From the IMG/VR virus record IMGVR_UViG_3300025141_016476, positions 1 through 30,366 of that record: a DNA stretch of 30,366 bases, one strand, 5' to 3'. How positions within the stretch are numbered: the first letter of the stretch is position 1; every line of letters starts with the position of its first letter. A program made the translations under genes and the position numbers. Of the stretch, positions 7,411 to 14,869 are shown piece after piece. Source of the DNA: a virus. A model generated the notes under the pieces. It saw nothing but the letters and a program-made list of their open reading frames with translations. It had not been told where the DNA came from and ran no database searches.

Positions 7411-7801
7411 GATATGGATAGACTTTGCGCATAATATAGCAAAAAGATCACCAGACAATAAGCATAAAGTTGGTGCCGTAATTATAAATGAAGAAAATAC
7501 GCAAGTATTGTCAATTGGTTATAACGGTGATCAAAAAGGTGGCCCAAATCAAAGAGAGTCAATGGATGTAGGTTGTAGTGGATTCATACATGCTGAAATT
7601 AATGCGCTTATTAAGTGCGATTACAACTACCCCAAAAAGAAAAAAATGTATCTTACGCTCTCTCCATGTAAAATATGTGCCAAAGCAATAGTTAATGCAG
7701 GTATATCTGAAGTAGTATACGCAAAAGAATATTCAGCATCAAATGGAATAGATATTCTTAAAGAAGCAGGTATATCTGTAAAAGCCTTTAAAGGTGAATA
7801 A
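7388..7801 (+). CDS. dCMP deaminase (ComEB-type zinc deaminase)
   Basis: 137 aa from ATG 7388 (AAGAAGAG upstream), overlapping iscU by 23 bp; an upstream in-frame start at 7343 would add a leader foreign to the family. It deaminates dCMP to dUMP, feeding thymidylate synthesis. The zinc site is visible: H68-A-E70 (IHAEINAL; Glu70 is the catalytic base) and P-C94-x-x-C97 (LSPCKICAKA). The N-terminal HKVGAVIINEENTQVLSIGYNG is the usual first strand pair. Together with dUTPase, Tdk and the TS-like fusion it forms a near-complete pyrimidine route. Related deaminases acting on other substrates cannot be fully excluded. Confidence 0.92.
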   Translation: MKRPTWDKIWIDFAHNIAKRSPDNKHKVGAVIINEENTQVLSIGYNGDQKGGPNQRESMDVGCSGFIHAEINALIKCDYNYPKKKKMYLTLSPCKICAKAIVNAGISEVVYAKEYSASNGIDILKEAGISVKAFKGE

Positions 7802-7825
7802 TTATTTGTTATGTGAGGTATTATT

Positions 7826-8083
7826 TTGTCTAAAAATATTTATATAGAAAGTCTTGTAGCACTAGGTGGTAAAAAAAATAAAGATGCTATAGATTATGTT
7901 GCAGACCAGCTTGTTATAAGAAATAAAGGCACGAAAATAGAGTATACAGTTAAAAAAGTTAGATTAGGAAGAGATGGAAAGCCTGTAGTTGTATGTTATC
8001 GATATTACGGTCCGGATAAAAATAATAAAAAAACTTACATGAGAATTCATCCAAAAGATTTTGATAAATACGAACCGGTATGA
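7826..8083 (+). CDS. Hypothetical basic protein (85 aa)
   Basis: TTG start with GAGG 7 nt upstream (GTGAGGTATTATTTG). The product is strongly basic, without membrane segments: an N-terminal helix (ESLVALGGKKNKDAIDYVADQLVIRNKG) followed by predicted strands (IEYTVKKVRLGRDGKPVVVCYRYY, KKTYMRIHPKDFDKYEPV). It separates the nucleotide block from the virion-like block and stops 7 bp before the SOD-like gene. I do not recognise it; DNA or RNA binding would fit its charge but is not shown. Confidence 0.65.
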   Translation: MSKNIYIESLVALGGKKNKDAIDYVADQLVIRNKGTKIEYTVKKVRLGRDGKPVVVCYRYYGPDKNNKKTYMRIHPKDFDKYEPV

Positions 8084-8090
8084 GATAGTA

Positions 8091-8786
8091 ATGAAATATT
8101 TGATAAATAAAAATATTAAAAATGTAATTAAAGAAACATTAGATTTAAAGAAAGAAAAAATTAACGAAGCTTTGGTAGCACAGCCTAAACAATTTAATAT
8201 TGTTACAGATGCGTTAAGTGCTGATAATAAGGCAAATCATGTTGAGCTATACAAAGATTATGTTGAAAATTTTAATCTTGCGAATGCTAAATTATCTACA
8301 GCAGATAAGGCAGATGCAAATTCTAATCATTCTGACTATAGATCAATAAAGTTAGATGAAACTTTTAATATGAATGGCGCATATTTACATGAATTGTTTT
8401 TCGCAAATATAGGTGGTGCAAATTCCAACATAACGATGGATTCTTTATCATATATGAGATTAAGTAGAGACTTTGGTACTTTTGATGATTGGCAAAGAGA
8501 TTTTATAGCATGTGCAAATAGTTCAAGAAATGGTTGGGCCATTACTTATCTTAATTTGTTTACACAAACTTATATGAATTGTTTTATTGATCTTCATTCT
8601 AAAAACGTTCCCGCGGGAATGTATCCTGTTATAGTCGTTGATATGTGGCAACATTCATTCTATAAAGACTATTTAAAAAATTCACAAAAATACTTGACTG
8701 CAATGATGCGTGAATTAAAATGGAGCATTATTGAAAATAGATTTCAAAAGGCTGATAAAATTTTACAAGTTATTAGGGGGTTATAA
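8091..8786 (+). CDS. Fe/Mn superoxide dismutase-like protein with basic N-terminal extension
   Basis: 231 aa from ATG 8091 (GAGATAG upstream). Residues 45-220 follow the Fe/Mn SOD fold. All four metal ligands are at family spacing: H50 (NHVELYKDYVENFN, like HHxxYVxxLN), H100 (AYLHELFFANIGG, like NHxxFW), D184 and H188 (DMWQHSFYKDYLKN, like DVWEHAYYxDYxN). DFGTFDDWQRDF and NGWA are also conserved. The dimer-bridging Glu of WEH is Gln187. Residue 96, four before H100, is Gly as in MnSOD, and the HSKN at 169 may supply an outer-sphere His as in archaeal Fe-SODs. Residues 1-26 are a basic helix ending I-N-E before Ala27, like T4 internal-protein targeting peptides (FINE/A). It overlaps an acidic core-like gene by 1 bp. 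Enzymatic activity versus structural reuse is unresolved. Confidence 0.75.
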   Translation: MKYLINKNIKNVIKETLDLKKEKINEALVAQPKQFNIVTDALSADNKANHVELYKDYVENFNLANAKLSTADKADANSNHSDYRSIKLDETFNMNGAYLHELFFANIGGANSNITMDSLSYMRLSRDFGTFDDWQRDFIACANSSRNGWAITYLNLFTQTYMNCFIDLHSKNVPAGMYPVIVVDMWQHSFYKDYLKNSQKYLTAMMRELKWSIIENRFQKADKILQVIRGL

Positions 8787-9445
8787 TGAGAAATACAAAC
8801 ATATATGGCTTATTATTTGAACAAGAAAAAGAAAAAAAATCTGCGCCTGAAGATCCTGTATCTATCAAAGAGCCTAGTGTAAAAGCCCGACCTTCTAATG
8901 ATTCTGTTGATGATCAAATAGATTCTTTGCTGCTTAGATACGAAAATTCTTCTATTAGGGAAGAAGATAAGTCATCGTTAAACGAATCATTAAATAGATT
9001 AAATTTGCGCTTTCTTTTTGAGCAAGATGAAGAGTTTGAAGATGAAGAGTTTGAAGATGAAGGCGGGGATGAAGATGAAGGCGGGGATGAAGATACAGGT
9101 GGCGGTGACTCACCAGCAGGAAGTGAAGACATGACTGTGTCAGATCCTGCAAAAAATCAAAATATTCCACCTTTAGATGTTGATGCATTTGCAAATCGAG
9201 TTGTTCGTTTAATAATGAATTACAAAAATCTTCTAAATATAGAGGAAGCAATAGTAAATAGAGCAAAGAACTTTCTTGATGAAAATTACGGTGACGAATT
9301 TGTCAATAAGTATTTAAATATTCTTAGTGAAGAGCATGGAATATCAGCAAAAGAGTTCGGAAATGTAAAATATGCAGAAGATGATAATTTTGCTATTGGG
9401 GCAAACCCAGCCGGATCTGGAATGACAGGCGGCGGAGGAGCTTAA
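8786..9445 (+). CDS. Acidic, probably virion-core protein with L-x-E-Q motifs
   Basis: 219 aa; the ATG overlaps the SOD-like stop (TAATG). Short N-terminus ending in LLFE (9-12) then Q-E-K, a low-complexity Ser/Pro/Asp stretch, a second LFEQDEE at 77-83, and a run of Asp/Glu/Gly repeats (84-107). A folded helical part follows (VDAFANRVVRLIMNYKNLLNIEEAIVNRAKNFL... broken by NYGDEF), ending in a Gly-rich tail. Acidic, repeat-bearing proteins with L/I-x-E sites are typical of T4-type prohead core proteins, so I infer a scaffold or internal virion role. No homologue is recognised. Confidence 0.65.
   Translation: MRNTNIYGLLFEQEKEKKSAPEDPVSIKEPSVKARPSNDSVDDQIDSLLLRYENSSIREEDKSSLNESLNRLNLRFLFEQDEEFEDEEFEDEGGDEDEGGDEDTGGGDSPAGSEDMTVSDPAKNQNIPPLDVDAFANRVVRLIMNYKNLLNIEEAIVNRAKNFLDENYGDEFVNKYLNILSEEHGISAKEFGNVKYAEDDNFAIGANPAGSGMTGGGGA
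9026..9091 (+). repeat. Two adjacent in-frame tandem repeats (2 x 15 bp, 2 x 18 bp) coding acidic residues
   Basis: GATGAAGAGTTTGAA occurs twice in a row (9026-9055), coding DEEFE twice. It is followed by two copies of an 18-bp unit (9056-9091) coding DEGGDE. Copies are identical at the DNA level, pointing to recent slippage or duplication and to likely length variation between relatives. Confidence 0.85.
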
Positions 9446-9446
9446 T

Positions 9447-9728
9447 TTGTCAAAACATGATTTTTTTACAAAAAAATCTGTTCATTTTAATCTTTCAAAA
9501 GATGCACATGGATCATTTAGGATTGCATGCTTCGAAAGAGGCCTATCAATGCAAGAAGTTGTAGAAGAATTTGTTCAAAGAATACTTTCGCAAAACCCAC
9601 ATATTTTAAAATTATTAGATGAAGTTGCTGAAAATAAAAAGAATAAGGCAGAAAAAAAGTTTTCTAAGTCTGACGTTGAATCAATATTTAGCTTATTAGA
9701 GGATGAAGATCCCTTAAAGGAGAAGTAA
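9447..9728 (+). CDS. Ribbon-helix-helix-like small protein
   Basis: 93 aa with a TTG start and a very strong ribosome site (GGAGGAG, 9434-9440). Residues 8-50 (KKSVHFNLSKDAHGSFRIACFERGLSMQEVVEEFVQRIL) have the order of a ribbon-helix-helix domain: a short basic strand V-x-F-N-L, then helix, G-L-S turn, and second helix, as in Arc/MetJ-type proteins. The C-terminal half is charged (NKKNKAEKKFSKSDVESIF...). An RHH dimer would bind DNA and could regulate phage genes, but its place between core-like and membrane genes gives no target. Fold inferred from pattern only. Confidence 0.6.
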   Translation: MSKHDFFTKKSVHFNLSKDAHGSFRIACFERGLSMQEVVEEFVQRILSQNPHILKLLDEVAENKKNKAEKKFSKSDVESIFSLLEDEDPLKEK

Positions 9729-9729
9729 A

Positions 9730-10002
9730 ATGGAAGTAGAAATAAAAGAAGAAATAAAAGAAGAAATAAAAGAAGCAAAAGAAAAAATTGAAAAGTCTCT
9801 TTATTTAAATGATAAAAAGAAAGGCGTTCTAGATGCTGTTCAAGAAAAAATTGTATCTAGAAAACTATTGGTTTTCTTAACAGCAACAGGGCTTCTTGCC
9901 TGGGCCGGCCTTGACCCTGAAACATGGGGGATGATTGCGATGATGTATATTGGGGGTCAGTCAGTAATTGATGCAGCTAAAGCCTGGCGCCATGGATCTT
10001 AA
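9730..10002 (+). CDS. Holin-like membrane protein
   Basis: 90 aa. It begins with a charged Glu/Lys helix containing an EEIK repeat. Two hydrophobic segments follow, LLVFLTATGLLAWAGL and TWGMIAMMYIGGQSVIDAA, separated by DPE, then the short polar tail KAWRHGS. The D-P-E-T-W ... Y-I-G-G-Q-S-x-I-D-A pattern resembles holin-type small membrane proteins of phages. The next two genes are membrane or coiled-coil proteins with spanin-like layouts, which supports a lysis cassette. No endolysin is in the window, so the assignment rests on topology and neighbours. Confidence 0.5.
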   Translation: MEVEIKEEIKEEIKEAKEKIEKSLYLNDKKKGVLDAVQEKIVSRKLLVFLTATGLLAWAGLDPETWGMIAMMYIGGQSVIDAAKAWRHGS

Positions 10003-10004
10003 GA

Positions 10005-10364
10005 ATGTTGTGGATTTGTAAGACTTACAAAAAAGTAAAAGATTTTTGTATTAAATACTGGAAAGCACTAGTTGCTTTAGCACTTGTACTTATAGGTTAT
10101 TTGATTGGTAGGCGGGGTGATTCTTCTAAAATTATAAGGGCTGATGGTGAAGCAAAAGAAAAATCCCTAAAAAATCAACTAGAAGATATTAAAGATCTTC
10201 ATAGTGATCATATAAAAAAAAGAGACGATCTGCTTGAAAACAAAGAAAAAGAAATTAGCGATATTGAAAAGAGAAGAAAAGATAATATTGAAAATTTAAG
10301 TAACAACGAAAAAAAGCTTGATAAAATTCTTAAAGACAAGCATGGCCTTAAGAAAGGAGAGTAA
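10005..10364 (+). CDS. Inner-membrane coiled-coil protein, i-spanin (Rz)-like
   Basis: 119 aa. A single transmembrane helix (YWKALVALALVLIGYLIGR, about 18-36) is followed by some 80 residues of heptad-like charged sequence (LEDIKDLHSDHIKKRDDLLENK..., EISDIEKRRKDNIENLSNNEKK). This N-terminal anchor plus long periplasmic coiled coil is the layout of inner-membrane spanins. It lies 2 bp after the holin-like gene and 2 bp before another membrane-targeted protein. A clear outer-membrane lipoprotein partner is not seen. Function is inferred from topology, not homology. Confidence 0.5.
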   Translation: MLWICKTYKKVKDFCIKYWKALVALALVLIGYLIGRRGDSSKIIRADGEAKEKSLKNQLEDIKDLHSDHIKKRDDLLENKEKEISDIEKRRKDNIENLSNNEKKLDKILKDKHGLKKGE

Positions 10365-10366
10365 CT

Positions 10367-10777
10367 TTGTTTATCTTAATATTTTCTCTAATTAATCTTT
10401 CATATGCAAATGATTCCAGTACTAGTGATTATATAGATGTGAAGTCAGGTGAAGTTGTTCCATTTGATGGCAAGCTATTTACAAGCGAAGCAATTGCAAA
10501 AATATTGGCAAATCATAAAGCAGAAAATGAAAAACTTAAAGTTCAATCTGATTATTTGTTAGAAAAAACAAAAATTGATTTAAATTTAAAATATGATATT
10601 CTAGAATCAAAAACAAAATCAGAAATCGAAATGTATAAATCAATGATATCAGTTAGGGATGAAGAGTTAAAAAAAGCTGCAAAAAAAGATATATTAAAAA
10701 CTTGGGGTGCGTATGGTGCATTTATACTTGGATCAGCAACTTCTATTGCAATATTTTATTCAGTTAATCACAACTAA
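10367..10777 (+). CDS. Exported protein with signal segment and C-terminal membrane anchor, possible lysis partner
   Basis: 136 aa, TTG start with AAGGAGAG 7 nt upstream. Residues 1-14 (MFILIFSLINLSYA) look like a cleavable signal ending S-Y-A. Residues 22-43 (VKSGEVVPFDGKLFTSEAIAKI) carry the G-x-x-x-P-F-D-G-x-L-x-x-x-E-A-A/I pattern that I associate with phage lysis-region proteins. A helical charged middle follows, then a C-terminal hydrophobic segment (WGAYGAFILGSATSIAIFYSV). The mature protein would be anchored by its C-terminus. Adjacent genes suggest a lysis or envelope role; the precise function is unknown. Confidence 0.5.
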   Translation: MFILIFSLINLSYANDSSTSDYIDVKSGEVVPFDGKLFTSEAIAKILANHKAENEKLKVQSDYLLEKTKIDLNLKYDILESKTKSEIEMYKSMISVRDEELKKAAKKDILKTWGAYGAFILGSATSIAIFYSVNHN

Positions 10778-10824
10778 GAATAATCTTTTTACAGATAATA
10801 ATTAGTTTGTAAAGGATCAGTTAA

Positions 10825-13308
10825 ATGAAAGTAAAAGTTAAAAAAAGCGTATTGTTTAATTTATTAAAACGATATATGAATGAAAATAGAACAAATGATA
10901 ACCCAACTGGTAATTTTATTTCACCTTTAAATAAAGATGAAGATCGATTTGGTTTTTGGGATGAAGATGAAGAAACGAATGTTCCAATATCACCTTCACC
11001 GCATATACCGATTATTTCAGTTGAAGCACCTCCTGTTGAAGACCCGGACTATGTACCTGCATCAACACAAGAGTTAGCATCTGCATTAAATGTTATTTCT
11101 AGAGAAGTACCCATTAATCAAATTGAATATTTTTATAGGAAAATACATAAACTATTAGACGACAGTTTAGACAATAATCAAGAAGATATGCTTAGCGAAG
11201 GAATCAATCTATTAAATGAGTCAGAAACTTTTTCAGATAAGTTAATTCAAAGTGCAATAAATAAAATTCAATCAGGCGAAGATAGAGAAGAAGTTGTATA
11301 TAATTTAATACAAAACTATACTGAGTTTGAGGATTTTGATCCATTTGATTTATTAACAATGATAGAAGATAAAATGATAGGTGGTACGCAAGATCAAGAA
11401 TCAAATGTCATAGACGACTTTGGCGGCGCGAGTACACAAAAAACAGGTTCCGGAACAATTCCAATGAAACCTGACGCCCCCCAGCCTCAACACCCAATAG
11501 GCGCAGATAAAAAAAAGCAAGATTCTTTACGATTAGATGTTCCAATGGCAAAAGAGCCAATTTTAAAAAAAGCGCTGCATGAAGATCCTGTTATAGACTT
11601 TATTGCACAAACCCATGATCTTTTATTTGACATATCTAGAAGGGTAGAACGTGAGTATTTTGAGTCTCATTTTACAGAGCAAGGGCAGGAAGCTCAACGT
11701 ATGGGATTATCACTTGATAGGATTAATCAAGCAACAAAAAAGTATGGTATAACAAATGATTTTGTTTTTACGCATCTTAATTTAACAAAGAAAAAAGGCG
11801 GAGCTTATGTTTTTGACAGTAAAAAAGTTCAAAGTGAAATTGAAAAATTTATTAGAAACTATGCAGATCTACCTGAGGGTTCTGATTATAACAACCTCTT
11901 AGATTCAGCTGCTTCTGAAATGAAATTACCTCGCGAGCGTGCAATTCCATTCCTTTCAAGACTTTTAACAAAAAAATACGATCAAGAACGTGACTCATAT
12001 CAAGATATTCCAGCAGATGAATATCTTGTTGGCCGAGAAGGAAAAATTGGTGAAATTGAAAAGTTGTTTTCAATTGTTGTAAAACACCCACCTTATGATT
12101 TTACACAGTTGTCTGGAGATAGATCAGACTTTATGAATAGAGCATCGCAGGATTTAGTTGAACCGATAATTGAAGACATGCTAGCTAAGATTCAGAAAAG
12201 AATGTCCGGCGAAAATTATATATTTAAGATTGGAAAGCACATCCATCAGTACCCAGTAGAGCATGTTAAAAATGAAATTAGCACCTTTGTTCAAGTAAAA
12301 ATTGATGGCGCGCTAGCTTTCCAGGAAGAAAAAAGAGCAAGAAAAGCACAAGACAAAGAAGACTCCAAAGTTGGTAATGCTATAAGTGATGAAGACGCAG
12401 CTGCCGCGGCATTTGCTAAGAAAATTGCAAAATTAAGCAATACAACAAATTTTGATAATCTTGCACCCTTCTTTGGTTTCTCAAGTGCTTCTGGTCTTAG
12501 ACAGTGGTATCTAAAACATGCTATGAGAAAAATAAAAGCGCTAGGTGTAGGAAAAGATACAGGAAAGTCTGCATTTTCCAAGCTTTATAATCAGACGCTA
12601 GAAGCAATTATTCCATACATTGTAGAAGCTATTGAATTAAAAATAAACGAATTTAATGGAAATCCTGGTTTAGGTGAGCAAGATCAACAAAAACTATTAA
12701 TTATGAAACATGCTTTACCTCAGATTAAACAAATAGACGATTTGATGCAAGATGGTCGCTACTTAAGACCAAATGAAGAAGGCACAGTTGAAGGACAAGA
12801 TTTGTTATATTCAGTAGGCGGGTATATTATGAGAACTGTAAATGGTGAAATATACAAACCTATTATGAATTTGATAGACAGGCAATGGACAGATTTTGTT
12901 GCCGGCCTAATTCAAGATAAAGCACAAGTTGATTTAAAAAAGGCAAAAAGCCTGGCAGAGTATTTTACAGGAAAAAAAGAGATACCAAATTACGAGTCAA
13001 TGACAAAAGCGGCAAAAAATCTACTAAATGCAGGCATTGATTTTGAATTGTTTGAAGTACTAATTAGCGCATCAAACGACTGGTTTGACGATACAATAGA
13101 AACAGAATTTTCAAAATTTAATACAGCAGAGGATAAGTTTGCTGGTGAATTTTTACAAGCCGCATTAAAAACTACTGAAAAGCTTGTTAAAAAACCAAAT
13201 GAGATGAAAAAGTATCTAGATAAAGCAGTTAATATGTACATAGAAGATTTAGCACATCAAATTGCATTTAAAAATTTAAGTCAATATGAGACTATAAGCG
13301 GTGATTAA
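10825..13308 (+). CDS. Large hypothetical, probable virion-associated protein (827 aa)
   Basis: The largest gene in the window; ATG preceded by AAAGGATC. The N-terminus is basic and amphipathic (MKVKVKKSVLFNLLKRYMNENR) and contains M-N-E at 18-20. About 30-260 is acidic and low in structure, with Pro-rich parts (PMKPDAPQPQHPIGADKKK). The remainder is long, helical, charged and soluble, with no recognisable catalytic motif, signal or membrane segment. The position among acidic core-like proteins and the CTS-like N-terminus suggest an internal head protein, scaffold or packaged protein. I recognise no family. Confidence 0.6.
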   Translation: MKVKVKKSVLFNLLKRYMNENRTNDNPTGNFISPLNKDEDRFGFWDEDEETNVPISPSPHIPIISVEAPPVEDPDYVPASTQELASALNVISREVPINQIEYFYRKIHKLLDDSLDNNQEDMLSEGINLLNESETFSDKLIQSAINKIQSGEDREEVVYNLIQNYTEFEDFDPFDLLTMIEDKMIGGTQDQESNVIDDFGGASTQKTGSGTIPMKPDAPQPQHPIGADKKKQDSLRLDVPMAKEPILKKALHEDPVIDFIAQTHDLLFDISRRVEREYFESHFTEQGQEAQRMGLSLDRINQATKKYGITNDFVFTHLNLTKKKGGAYVFDSKKVQSEIEKFIRNYADLPEGSDYNNLLDSAASEMKLPRERAIPFLSRLLTKKYDQERDSYQDIPADEYLVGREGKIGEIEKLFSIVVKHPPYDFTQLSGDRSDFMNRASQDLVEPIIEDMLAKIQKRMSGENYIFKIGKHIHQYPVEHVKNEISTFVQVKIDGALAFQEEKRARKAQDKEDSKVGNAISDEDAAAAAFAKKIAKLSNTTNFDNLAPFFGFSSASGLRQWYLKHAMRKIKALGVGKDTGKSAFSKLYNQTLEAIIPYIVEAIELKINEFNGNPGLGEQDQQKLLIMKHALPQIKQIDDLMQDGRYLRPNEEGTVEGQDLLYSVGGYIMRTVNGEIYKPIMNLIDRQWTDFVAGLIQDKAQVDLKKAKSLAEYFTGKKEIPNYESMTKAAKNLLNAGIDFELFEVLISASNDWFDDTIETEFSKFNTAEDKFAGEFLQAALKTTEKLVKKPNEMKKYLDKAVNMYIEDLAHQIAFKNLSQYETISGD

Positions 13309-13727
13309 TGAGTAGACTTTTAGAAATAGCTATTAAAAACAGTATCAATGCTAATCAAGATAGCGGTCCGTTTGATCCAGGTTCTGCATTTAAAAGAAAC
13401 AATATGGGAATGATTGGGACAAGTAACGTAGAGGATGTTCCAATACAACCAAAAGAATCTTCTTGGGAAAGAATTGATGATTATAATGCTTCTTATCTTT
13501 CAAAGATATTTAATTTTAAAACTGAAAAACATTTAGTTTATTTTTTAAATGAAGTAATATTGCATAGTGGTAAACTTAATCATAGCCCTAAAATTATAAT
13601 TGAAGATTTGAAAGTTATTATTGAAACATACACGCATGATTTAAATGATATAACAGAACTTGATTTAGAATTGACTGGATTTATTGATGAAGTATATGGT
13701 GATATAGTTTACATAAATAGAGTATAA
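13308..13727 (+). CDS. Pterin-4a-carbinolamine dehydratase-like protein with N-terminal extension
   Basis: 139 aa; ATG overlaps the previous stop (TAATG). Residues 52-130 match the PCD/DCoH fold: SSWERIDDYNASYLSKIFNF, FLNEVILHSGKLNHSPKIII and TYTHDLNDITELDLELTGFIDEV correspond to the L-x-R-x-F-x-F, A-E-x-x-x-H-H-P and T-H-x-x-x-G-x-T-x-x-D blocks. H92 and P94 of the HHP motif and H110 of the TH motif are kept, but the second His is Ser93. Residues 1-50 are an extra, poorly structured stretch starting MSRLLEIAIKNSINAN. The known enzyme recycles tetrahydrobiopterin. With one active-site His lost and virion-like neighbours, a non-enzymatic role is quite possible. Confidence 0.65.
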   Translation: MSRLLEIAIKNSINANQDSGPFDPGSAFKRNNMGMIGTSNVEDVPIQPKESSWERIDDYNASYLSKIFNFKTEKHLVYFLNEVILHSGKLNHSPKIIIEDLKVIIETYTHDLNDITELDLELTGFIDEVYGDIVYINRV

Positions 13728-13728
13728 A

Positions 13729-14112
13729 ATGACTTTTTATGTAAGTGATGTATTAAAAAATACAGTTACTAAGGATGATTTAATTGACAATCAATCTAAA
13801 GAAAAGATTAGCTTGCCATGTATTTATGCAGATATTAAAATAGATAAAAAAAATATTTATTTAGATGTTGAAAAATTAGAATTTAAAAAAACAAAAGTAA
13901 TTTTAAAATTAATAACACCTTCAAATTTAATTAATCTTGCTTTAAGAGTAGAAAATTGGGATATCTTAAGTATAAAAACAAATGACAATCTTGAGAATAC
14001 TAACTATCCTTCGTTTTTAATATCAAAAAATCATAACATTAGAATAAAAAAAATACAAAAATCTTTGTCGGGATATAACTATACCATTACGATAATTATA
14101 GATAAAGATTAA
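13729..14112 (+). CDS. Hypothetical protein, beta-rich (127 aa)
   Basis: ATG 1 bp after the PCD-like stop. The sequence is Lys/Ile/Asn-rich and appears mostly beta strand (SLPCIYADIKIDKKNIYLDVEKLEFKKTK split by charged turns; NYTITIIIDKD at the end), with no Cys cluster, signal or membrane helix. It has no motif I recognise. Tight packing between two virion-block genes suggests a structural or assembly role, by context only. Confidence 0.6.
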   Translation: MTFYVSDVLKNTVTKDDLIDNQSKEKISLPCIYADIKIDKKNIYLDVEKLEFKKTKVILKLITPSNLINLALRVENWDILSIKTNDNLENTNYPSFLISKNHNIRIKKIQKSLSGYNYTITIIIDKD

Positions 14113-14128
14113 TTTTTTGGAGAATATA

Positions 14129-14866
14129 ATGATCAATGCCAGAAGCGAAAAAGAATTACTTAAAATATTAAAAATGATATCTGAAGAATCTGTCAGCTTA
14201 TCAAGAAAAAGCTTGTATGAAACAATAGACCCATATGAAGAAGAATATAAATCAAAATATAAAATGGATCAAAAGCTTTATGGTTCTTTAAGTGAGCAAG
14301 AAGACGAAGAAGACGAAGAAGTAGAAGAAGAGGAAGAGGAAGAAGAGGAAGAAGTAGAAGAGGAAGAAGTAGAAGAGGAAGAAGTAGAAGAGGAAGAAGA
14401 GGAAGAAGAACATGAAGATGCATCAGAAGCTTTTGGTGTTTCGTTTGATTCTGTTATAACAGCAATTAATGCTCTTCGTGCAGGTAGGTCATTAAAAGAT
14501 GCATCAATCAAACAACAAGCTTCTGCTTATTATGACAAGCTTGACGATAATGAAAGAAAAATTTTACTTTTATTTTTAAAAGAACTTTCTAAGATCTTGT
14601 CCGGTTCATTAAAGGGTGCTGAGGCTGCAGAACCAAGCGATGATCCATACGAGTTTTCAATATCGTCTGGTGATGATGATATTGATGTTGGTGAAGATGA
14701 AGAGGAAGAAGACATCGATCTTGGCGACGAAGAGGAAGATTTAGAAGTAGAAGAAGAAGAAGAAGATGAAGAGGAAGAAGAAATATCCCCGCCGATTCAA
14801 GTTAGTGAATCAAAAACTACGTCATTGATGAGAAAAAAAATTAGAAAAATGATGTTAAGAGGTTAA
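14129..14866 (+). CDS. Highly acidic, probable prohead core/scaffold protein
   Basis: 245 aa from ATG 14129 with TTGGAG 6 nt upstream; an in-frame TTG at 14117 overlaps that site and is rejected. The N-terminus is a helix (SEKELLKILKMISEES) with possible sites I-S-E, L-Y-E (29-31) and L-S-E-Q-E-D (54-59). About 45 residues of almost pure Glu/Asp/Val follow, then a helical domain (SFDSVITAINALRAG... DDNERKILLLFLKELSKIL), a second acidic tract, and a basic tail (TTSLMRKKIRKMMLRG). Charge pattern and cleavage-like motifs recall T4 prohead core proteins such as gp22, gp67 and gp68. No direct homology is claimed. Confidence 0.65.
   Translation: MINARSEKELLKILKMISEESVSLSRKSLYETIDPYEEEYKSKYKMDQKLYGSLSEQEDEEDEEVEEEEEEEEEEVEEEEVEEEEVEEEEEEEEHEDASEAFGVSFDSVITAINALRAGRSLKDASIKQQASAYYDKLDDNERKILLLFLKELSKILSGSLKGAEAAEPSDDPYEFSISSGDDDIDVGEDEEEEDIDLGDEEEDLEVEEEEEDEEEEEISPPIQVSESKTTSLMRKKIRKMMLRG
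14297..14412 (+). repeat. Purine-only GAA/GAG/GTA low-complexity tract with a 15-bp tandem unit
   Basis: The tract codes nearly pure Glu with regularly placed Val. In its second half a 15-bp unit coding EEVEE repeats about three times in register (roughly 14343-14395). The opposite strand is open over this tract only because it reads as Ser/Leu repeats. Copy number is likely to vary between relatives. Confidence 0.85.
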
Positions 14867-14869
14867 AAA

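Noticed and set aside
14193-14511. Open frames on the - strand coding poly-Ser or poly-Leu
   Set aside because: They are reverse-complement shadows of the GAA/GAG tract in the acidic core-like gene. The same applies to the Ser/Pro- and Leu/His-rich - strand frames at 8914-9266.
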